A DNA stretch of 41,586 bases from Desulfuromusa sp. Its GTDB lineage: Bacteria; Desulfobacterota; Desulfuromonadia; Desulfuromonadales; Geopsychrobacteraceae. Each line of letters begins with the position of its first letter. The stretch's first letter is position 1. A program made the translations under genes and the position numbers. The notes under the pieces are model-generated. The model ran no database searches and was not told the origin of the DNA. It saw only the letters and a program-made list of their open reading frames with translations. Shown here one piece after another: positions 36,394-41,586 of this stretch. The stretch is from contig JADGDX010000021.1 in assembly GCA_016744675.1 (NCBI GenBank), positions 1 to 41,586 of the forward strand, written 5' to 3'.

Positions 36394-36468
36394 TGGGGCG
36401 TCGCCAAGCGGTAAGGCACTGGATTTTGATTCCAGCATTCCCAGGTTCGATCCCTGGCGCCCCAGCCA
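36394..36468 (+). tRNA. tRNA-Gln (TTG)
   Basis: Acceptor stem TGGGGCG/CGCCCCA, D arm GCCAAGCGGTAAGGC, anticodon stem CTGGA/TCCAG with loop TTTTGAT giving anticodon TTG, T arm CCAGG-TTCGATC-CCTGG, discriminator G and encoded CCA. Its 3' end is copied again 159 bases further on. Confidence 0.97.
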
Positions 36469-36629
36469 TTTATCTACAATCGATCTCTTCTGGGATCGAA
36501 GCGAAGTGAGCGCTGACTTAATGTCAGAACAGCGGACAGGACGTCCGCGACAGCGAGTGAAGGTGAGCCAACGCCTGAAATGACATGATGTCATTTATAG
36601 AGTTGGTGATCCCTGGCGCCCCAGCCATT
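36449..36629 (+). repeat. Direct repeat of the tRNA-Gln 3' end around a hairpin-rich 137-bp insert
   Basis: Bases 36449-36470 (half of the T arm, the acceptor 3' strand, CCA and TT) recur exactly at 36608-36629, a 22-base direct repeat. The 137 bases between hold no reading frame worth calling but four hairpins: 6 bp (36480-36485/36494-36499), 5 bp (36513-36517/36523-36527), GCGGAC/GTCCGC (36532-36537/36543-36548) and an 8 bp stem with three-base loop (36578-36585/36589-36596). Two related words, GAAGTGAGC and GAAGGTGAGC, also occur. The whole piece precedes the terminator at 36662, so it should be transcribed with the tRNA. Candidates: remnant of an element integrated at the tRNA, a small dispersed repeat, or decay of a second tRNA gene. 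Confidence 0.8.
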
Positions 36630-36661
36630 AAAACTTTATGTTATCCTGAGGGATACCAACG

Positions 36662-36697
36662 AAAAGGATGATACTTTGGTATCATCCTTTTTTTATT
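36662..36697 (+). terminator. Rho-independent terminator of the tRNA-Gln unit
   Basis: A perfect 13-base-pair stem (36662-36674 with 36679-36691), four-base loop TTTG, then T run. It ends the tRNA-Gln transcript after the repeat region. Confidence 0.92.
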
Positions 36698-36784
36698 CCT
36701 ATTGCACCGCCCCGATGGTAAATTAAAAACATTGTTCTTCATAGTCATAATCTTGGATGGCTTACGCTCCCATACGGAGGATTC

Positions 36785-36955
36785 ATGGAACCAGTACGAT
36801 TTGCTGACATTCTTTTTATTTTTCTTACGCTGTTAATCACATTTGCAATTTTATGGGTGGTCAATCAGAAAAGAAATAAACCGAATCAACCTACGACGAA
36901 TCCCTCAGCGTACGAAGATGTGATTGATAAACAAGAAGAGGTTGAAAAAAGTTGA
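36785..36955 (+). CDS. 56-residue single-span membrane protein, unknown function
   Basis: Small gene with a strong ribosome site (GGAGG, 36776-36780) four bases before the ATG. The protein has one hydrophobic helix (about residues 8-26, ILFIFLTLLITFAILWVV), then a basic stretch (NQKRNK) and an acidic, polar tail, so the tail is probably cytoplasmic. Its TGA overlaps the TTG start of the arginine kinase gene as TTGA, so the two are co-translated. The layout resembles CcoQ-like or other small anchor proteins, but no family is recognised. It may place the kinase at the membrane; that is inference from overlap only. Confidence 0.75.
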   Translation: MEPVRFADILFIFLTLLITFAILWVVNQKRNKPNQPTTNPSAYEDVIDKQEEVEKS

Positions 36956-38001
36956 CGATGATATGGGACGGTCAAACATTTCCGGAATTCAAGCAAAACT
37001 GTTCATCTTTACTCAGCCGATATTTGTCTAAGGACTTATTCAATAATCTTAAGAACAAGAAAACGCTGCATGGTTTCACCTTATTTCAGGCAATCAATTC
37101 AGGGGTTGTTAATCAAGATAGTCATATTGGTGTTTATGCTGGCGATGCAGAATCATATGACCTTTTTAGCCCACTCTTAAATCCCATCATTGATGAATAT
37201 CACGGCTTCTCTCTAGCGAGCACTCACACTAGTGATTTCAATTCATCAGCTCCTTCGGTTCCAAACCCAGATCCAAATGGTCAGTATATCCTTTCAACAC
37301 GGATTCGTGTCGGACGCAATATTGATGGAATGCCGCTAGGTCCTGCGATTAATCGCGACCAGAGGATTGAAGTTGAATCGCGGATTGCAAGGACTTTAGA
37401 TAGTTTAAGTGGAGATCTCTCAGGGACTTATTTCCCTTTATTGGGGATGGATGAGATTGTCCAGAACCGCCTCATCTCAGATCATTTTTTGTTTAAGAAT
37501 GGAGATCGCTTTCTTGAAGCAGTCGGCTTAAATCGTGACTGGCCAGAAGGGCGTGGAATTTTTCATAACCAACAAAAAACATTTTTGGTCTGGGTCAACG
37601 AGGAGGATCAATTACGGATTATTTCGATGCAGAAGGGTGGAGATATCAGTGCTGTGTTCAATCGTCTCATCAGGGCAGTCAAGAAGCTAGAAGAAACGCT
37701 TCCATTTCTTTTCCACTCACGTCTTGGATATTTGAGTAGCTGCCCAACCAACCTTGGAACAGCCATGAGAGCTAGCGTTCATATACAACTCCTTAAACTT
37801 GGGAGTAAAAAATCAGAATTTGAAGACATTGCTGACCGTTATTCTTTACAGATTCGCGGCATTCATGGCGAACACTCAGAAAGTGAAGGGGGCGTTTTTG
37901 ACGTAAGCAATAGAAAACGATTGGGAATAACTGAAATAGAAGCTATTCGCGATCTGTACGATGGTGTTGTTGCACTGATAAAGAAAGAGGCTACGCTGTA
38001 G
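36952..38001 (+). CDS. ATP:guanido phosphotransferase, arginine-kinase type
   Basis: Phosphagen kinase, 349 residues, with both the helical N-terminal domain (about 10-90) and the catalytic domain; it is thus of the full animal/bacterial arginine kinase type and not the shorter McsB protein kinase. Residues matching the arthropod enzyme by a constant offset of seven: R117 and R119 (STRIRVGR), E218 (WVNEED), R222, C264 (CPTNLGT), R273, R302 and E307 (RGIHGEH). The specificity loop is S57-H-I-G60-V-Y62 where arthropod enzymes have SGVGIY. Predicted to store ATP energy as phosphoarginine; taurocyamine or another guanidino substrate is possible. The TTG at 36952 overlaps the upstream stop; the ATG at 36958 is an alternative start. 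Confidence 0.92.
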   Translation: MTMIWDGQTFPEFKQNCSSLLSRYLSKDLFNNLKNKKTLHGFTLFQAINSGVVNQDSHIGVYAGDAESYDLFSPLLNPIIDEYHGFSLASTHTSDFNSSAPSVPNPDPNGQYILSTRIRVGRNIDGMPLGPAINRDQRIEVESRIARTLDSLSGDLSGTYFPLLGMDEIVQNRLISDHFLFKNGDRFLEAVGLNRDWPEGRGIFHNQQKTFLVWVNEEDQLRIISMQKGGDISAVFNRLIRAVKKLEETLPFLFHSRLGYLSSCPTNLGTAMRASVHIQLLKLGSKKSEFEDIADRYSLQIRGIHGEHSESEGGVFDVSNRKRLGITEIEAIRDLYDGVVALIKKEATL

Positions 38002-38016
38002 CCTCTAACAGAAGTT
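37986..38016 (+). terminator. Hairpin at the end of the arginine kinase gene
   Basis: AGAGGCTAC (37986-37994) and GTAGCCTCT (37998-38006), a nine-base-pair stem with a three-base loop that includes the stop codon. Only a short TTTTAT follows, so termination is plausible but not certain. The next gene is convergent. Confidence 0.5.
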
Positions 38017-38070
38017 TTATATTTGATCGTTAAATTCGAACGTGAAATGAACAAGATCTTTAAGCTTCAA

Positions 38071-39138
38071 TTAAGTAAACGTGAGTTTTCTCTCCAAATC
38101 CATAGAAGTTGAGATGCGTTTTGCTTCGCGCATCGAAATCAATCCCTTGTTACATAATTGAATTAAGTGCTGATCCATTGACTGCATCTGATATTGAGCA
38201 GTCCCTTTCTCAATGTGATTTCCAATCTCTTCTAGATTGCCTTCCCGGATACAAGCTTGGATTGTTGTTGTCGTGCGCATCACTTCAACAACAGGAAGAA
38301 GATTATCTCCAGTCTTACTCTCAACAAGTCTCAAAGAAACCGTTGCGACAAGAATATCTGCCAGTCTCTGGCGGATTATTTCCTGAGAATCGGGCGGGAA
38401 GTGACCAATAATCCGATTTATTGTCGAAGCCGCATTCTGGGTATGTAAGGTTGAAAAAACAAGGTGGCCCGTTTCAGCCGCCTTAATACAAGCATCAATA
38501 GTTTCCAAGTCCCTCAGCTCACCAACCATAATGACATCTGGATCCATTCTTAGTGAGGCTTTTAATGCAGATCCAAAATCAGCAGTATCAATGCCAACCT
38601 CACGCTGAATGATGCAACTCTTAACCGAAGAAAACAAAAACTCAATTGGGTCTTCAATGGTGATGATGTTATAGGCATATTTTTCGTTGATGTAGTTGAT
38701 CATTGAAGCGAGAGTTGTTGATTTTCCATTTCCGGTCGGTCCAGTAACAAGGACAAGACCGTTAGGAGCTTTCACTATCTCAGAGAGAACTGCTGGCAGT
38801 TTGAGTTTTTGGAAATCACCAATCTCCGGCGGGATAACGCGCATGACGATACCAATATTGCCGCGTTGTTTAAAAATACTGACCCTGAACCGACCGCTGT
38901 TTTCCAGTGAATAAGACGCATCAAATTCATTAAAATCAGCAGGGAGGTCACGTTTGTTTTTCTTCATGATTGTTGCAGCTATAAACTCAGTATCAGCTGC
39001 TGTCAAATTTGCTAATTTAGAGCGCAATAGCTGCCCATGAGCTCGGAAAAAGGGGGGATTATTGACTTCAAAATGAACGTCTGAAACCCTTTTTGCGAAT
39101 GCTATTTCAAGAATTTGGTTGAGTGTCTTAATATCCAT
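38071..39138 (-). CDS. pilT: PilT-family type IV pilus retraction ATPase
   Basis: Cytoplasmic hexameric ATPase of the secretion/pilus superfamily, 355 residues. Walker A is GPTGNGKST (133-141), the Asp box IEDPIEF (161-167), Walker B DPDVIMVGELRD (199-210) and the His box GHLVFSTLHTQNA (224-236), all intact. The GELRD form is typical of PilT/PilU rather than PilB. It lacks the N-terminal extension of PilB. It follows the DUF4388 gene by nine bases on the minus strand. Whether this is the main PilT or a PilU-like paralogue cannot be decided; no pilus structural genes are in view. Confidence 0.88.
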   Translation of the reverse strand: MDIKTLNQILEIAFAKRVSDVHFEVNNPPFFRAHGQLLRSKLANLTAADTEFIAATIMKKNKRDLPADFNEFDASYSLENSGRFRVSIFKQRGNIGIVMRVIPPEIGDFQKLKLPAVLSEIVKAPNGLVLVTGPTGNGKSTTLASMINYINEKYAYNIITIEDPIEFLFSSVKSCIIQREVGIDTADFGSALKASLRMDPDVIMVGELRDLETIDACIKAAETGHLVFSTLHTQNAASTINRIIGHFPPDSQEIIRQRLADILVATVSLRLVESKTGDNLLPVVEVMRTTTTIQACIREGNLEEIGNHIEKGTAQYQMQSMDQHLIQLCNKGLISMREAKRISTSMDLERKLTFT

Positions 39139-39147
39139 ATAAATATC

Positions 39148-40986
39148 CTAACGAATAACTTCTGACTGGTGTGACCCATCGAGTCGTTTGCGGAACAAGG
39201 CATTTTCCATTGCAATTCCAGCTTGACCAACAAAAAATTCAAGGAAATCGAGCGATATTTTACTGGCCTGATTTGAACCAAAGTCAGCATATGTCAAGGT
39301 GATGATACGATCATTGCTTTTAAGTGGAAGCAATAAAAATGAAGAATCCGTCGGTGCACCAATCTCAGGATAGATCAGATCGCTAAAAGTCGTATCATCT
39401 GATAGTCCAAAGTGGCTTACTCCTGAGTTGATAATTTCATAAAAAAGGGAATCTCTGCGAATAGGAATGCGAAATTTCATTGGCGCAGCTGGACCATTTT
39501 CTTTATTGGAGACAATGCCTATACTGCGTTCTGCGATCAATTCATCTTTATTAACAATTAATGTCACTGTCCGCTCAAAGAGTTCACCAACAAATTGTAA
39601 AACAAGAAGTGAAATGTCAGGAGCTTTTCTCAATAAACGTAATCCAGATAGACTGTTCCTTAGCTTTGCAAATTGTTGTCGACGCTCTTCATTGAAACAG
39701 CCACGAATATAAACCTGAAACGTATTCAGAAAATTGACCATATCTTCAGCATATGTCTCTTCTCGCTCTGAGAAGTATGGCATTGGGAATACCGCCCGCG
39801 TTCCATCATTGAGAGATTGCAGCGAAAAAGTAAAATCGAGAGGTGATGCAAGTTGGATAATCGATATTTGTGGGTATTGAGCCATCTTCAATGAACGAAC
39901 ATCGATGATTTCTCCTTTGCTGAATCCACTTTTTTCAGGAACAGGGCTGCCAAAAACAAGGATTGGTTCGAGATACTTAAATAGTGCCCTATCAATTAAG
40001 TTATCGAGTTCACCTCTATCAGCCGTAACAAAAACCAGAATTCCTTCCTTTTTACACACAGTCATAATGGCATGTTGCAAGAACTCATCACAGGTATAAA
40101 TAATAACGGCCTGTGAGCTTGATATCGAAGTGTTGGATCTATCATCTAATTGATATGTGGTTGATATGCTCGATAAAAAGTCGACCAAGCTTGCCTTGCC
40201 AGCTTCAGGAATGTCAGGAAGATTGCCATCAATCACTTGGCGATGGATATCTGCTGGATCGAAAGCCTCCAGACCTTTAAAAATATAAGGTTTTTTTCGT
40301 TCCAACTTATCAATATCAGCGAGGCCAAGAAGATCTTCAGACAAGAGAACCTCATCTTCACGACTCTCTTCGTATTGTTCTGGTTCTGGCTTGTGTTCTA
40401 ATTCAACTTTGTTTTGTAGATGTTCGAGGGGGTTTTCATCAAGTGGTTCCTCGGAAAGTTGAATCTCTCCAGAATGGACTTTTTCATCAAAAATACGCAG
40501 AGCATCCATTAAAACCATCTGAGTATCTAAGGTGACTGTTTGTAGCTGTTTAGGAAGATAGCGATAATCGTCAGAGACTTTGATTTCATCTATGTCGAGG
40601 GTAAAAATTCCCCGCGTCCAACAGATCATCTCAACAACTGTCATCTCTATGAGAGTTTCAAGTGCTTTGAACGCAGCATCTTTTGATAAGCCACAATGCT
40701 CAAGTAATGTCGCGATAAGTGGTTTTCGTTCATCGCCAGAACGTTGCTGAACATCAAGGGCTTTATCTAAATCATCCTGTTCAATAATATGACTTTCAAG
40801 AAGAATCTTACCGATCTTAAGCTTCTCACTTGAATGGGTTGCGCTAACGATGTAACCGTTGTTAAATACTAACTGTCCTTCACCTTTGCGGCTGTAAACA
40901 TTCAATGTTCCCGACTTACGGGTAGAATGAATCAACTGTATGACATCGACAATCGGGAGATGTTCTAGTTCGCCAGTGAGTGGCAT
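39148..40986 (-). CDS. DUF4388 protein with receiver-like and GAF-like regions
   Basis: 612 residues. The first 130 or so form a DUF4388 (PATAN-like) domain beginning MPLTGELEHLPIVDVIQLIH and including KSGTLNV and GQLVFNNGYIVSA. A charged, acidic linker (about 165-240) follows. The stretch near 295-400 (AVIIYTCDEFLQHAIMTVCKKEGILVFVTADRGE) resembles a receiver fold without the usual phospho-Asp setting. The C-terminal part (about 440-605) resembles a GAF domain. DUF4388 proteins in Geobacter and Myxococcus relatives accompany gliding, pilus and signalling genes. The start is ATG with GGAAGGGAA just upstream; pilT follows in the same operon. A regulatory role in pilus retraction is inferred. 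Confidence 0.72.
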   Translation of the reverse strand: MPLTGELEHLPIVDVIQLIHSTRKSGTLNVYSRKGEGQLVFNNGYIVSATHSSEKLKIGKILLESHIIEQDDLDKALDVQQRSGDERKPLIATLLEHCGLSKDAAFKALETLIEMTVVEMICWTRGIFTLDIDEIKVSDDYRYLPKQLQTVTLDTQMVLMDALRIFDEKVHSGEIQLSEEPLDENPLEHLQNKVELEHKPEPEQYEESREDEVLLSEDLLGLADIDKLERKKPYIFKGLEAFDPADIHRQVIDGNLPDIPEAGKASLVDFLSSISTTYQLDDRSNTSISSSQAVIIYTCDEFLQHAIMTVCKKEGILVFVTADRGELDNLIDRALFKYLEPILVFGSPVPEKSGFSKGEIIDVRSLKMAQYPQISIIQLASPLDFTFSLQSLNDGTRAVFPMPYFSEREETYAEDMVNFLNTFQVYIRGCFNEERRQQFAKLRNSLSGLRLLRKAPDISLLVLQFVGELFERTVTLIVNKDELIAERSIGIVSNKENGPAAPMKFRIPIRRDSLFYEIINSGVSHFGLSDDTTFSDLIYPEIGAPTDSSFLLLPLKSNDRIITLTYADFGSNQASKISLDFLEFFVGQAGIAMENALFRKRLDGSHQSEVIR

Positions 40987-41438
40987 CTGTTCCCTTCCTT
41001 TTTTGCGCTTGAGGTTTTGACGTGAATCAATCTATAAACAAATCTTTTCTGCTGGTTAGCAAAACAACGTTAAGATACATTAAACTAAAAAAGTCATAAG
41101 TATCAAGCAAATTCAGCATATATTGCTATAAATTGATGTTATATGGGCTCTTATGAAAAAATACTTCCTGTAGACCATAAATCTACTTCTAGTTGAACTT
41201 GAGTTAATCTCTTCAGGAGTAGCTAAATACATTTTAAAATTGTGAGACTTTATTTCGTCGTGTAGATTGGATAACACGAACTAACTTATCCCCATGATAG
41301 TTGTTATTGATACTGAACTTTTATGACAAACAAAATGGCAACTTCTTTTGGCTATAAAACGTTGCGGCTTTCCTCTATGCTTAAAGAAGTCGTGTGCCAT
41401 TTAAGCAATAATAATCTCGATACGGAGATGGAGAACAT
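40987..41438. other. AT-rich intergenic region between the divergent DUF4388 gene and pyk
   Basis: 452 bases without a convincing gene. It must hold the promoters for both divergent genes, but no clear -35/-10 pair at good spacing was found. An inverted repeat TCGTGT (41258-41263) - N10 - ACACGA (41274-41279) could be an operator. The reading frame starting at 41323 lies over the pyk start in another frame and is not supported. Confidence 0.6.
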
Positions 41439-41586
41439 ATGTATAGAAGAACAAAGATTGTCGCAACTGTTGGCCCTTCCTGTGAGGAGAAGGATCAACT
41501 TGAAGCTTTGATGAAAGCAGGTGTTAATGTCTTTAGACTTAATTTTTCCCATGGGGAACATAGCCAAAAATCTCGTTGGGTTAAGC
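41439..41586 (+). CDS. pyk: Pyruvate kinase, N-terminal fragment (cut by window edge)
   Basis: Only the first 49 codons are present. The sequence begins [15 protein letters not shown] and continues with [15 protein letters not shown], the invariant N-terminal substrate and K+/Mg-binding block of pyruvate kinase (Arg, Asn and Ser in RLNFSHG). The ATG at 41439 has GGAGAA at 41430-41435. The gene continues past the end of the window. It catalyses the last step of glycolysis, PEP to pyruvate with ATP formation. Identification is firm despite the short fragment. Confidence 0.93.
   Translation, partial: MYRRTKIVATVGPSCEEKDQLEALMKAGVNVFRLNFSHGEHSQKSRWVK

Noticed and set aside
36449-36629. A true genomic island boundary at tRNA-Gln
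   Set aside because: The two repeat copies are only 159 bases apart with no integrase or cargo; at most it is a scar or small element.
36608-36629. A second functional tRNA-Gln gene
   Set aside because: Only the 3' half of the T arm, the acceptor strand and CCA are present; no D or anticodon arm precedes it.
41307-41327. TTGATA and TATGAC as a pyk promoter
   Set aside because: The spacing is only nine bases, too short for sigma-70.
41323-41511. Small gene before pyruvate kinase
   Set aside because: No ribosome site, no recognisable protein, and it overlaps the firmly identified pyk start in another frame.

Overview
The window looks like chromosomal DNA from a Gram-negative, probably marine or cold-adapted bacterium of the deltaproteobacterial (Desulfuromonas/Geobacter-like) group. 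This rests on the style of IspH, the DUF4388 + PilT pair, the Memo-family protein, the RND/TolC envelope system and a PUFA-synthase locus. The assignment is inference from protein character; no marker phylogeny is possible here. The DNA is moderately AT-rich and densely coded, with several TTG starts.

Region 1 (102-23193) is the centrepiece. It starts with ispH, then three overlapping genes for an iterative polyunsaturated fatty acid (PUFA) synthase: pfaD (enoyl reductase), pfaA (KS-MAT-4xACP-KR-DH) and a pfaC-type gene (KS-CLF-AT-four hot-dog folds). A dihydrolipoamide-dehydrogenase-like flavoprotein follows. After a hairpin and a 165-bp gap come oleA, oleB, oleC and oleD (head-to-head long-chain olefin synthesis) and an Sfp-type phosphopantetheinyl transferase. 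Together they look like one metabolic unit: the Pfa proteins build a polyunsaturated acyl chain on ACPs activated by the transferase; OleA condenses two chains; OleD reduces the beta-keto acid; OleC closes a beta-lactone; OleB decarboxylates it to an alkene. The predicted product is a very long polyunsaturated hydrocarbon like the C31:9 hentriacontanonaene known from Shewanella, but here all genes sit side by side.

Region 2 (23315-28095) holds a membrane-anchored sorbosone-dehydrogenase-like beta-propeller, tRNA-Cys(GCA) with a terminator, a TauE/SafE exporter, a Memo-family protein and gltX with a strong terminator.

Region 3 (28112-34928) has a PilZ protein on the minus strand, then a divergent tetR-tolC-MFP-RND efflux operon. 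A good promoter precedes tetR, flanked by two copies of the palindrome CGAA-N4-TTCG.

Region 4 (35094-41586) carries a class I aspartate/aromatic aminotransferase, tRNA-Gln(TTG) followed by a hairpin-rich stretch that ends in a second copy of the tRNA 3' end, a 56-residue membrane protein overlapping a full-length animal-type arginine kinase, a minus-strand DUF4388-pilT pair, and the start of pyruvate kinase cut by the window edge. No CRISPR array, insertion sequence, integrase or rRNA was seen.
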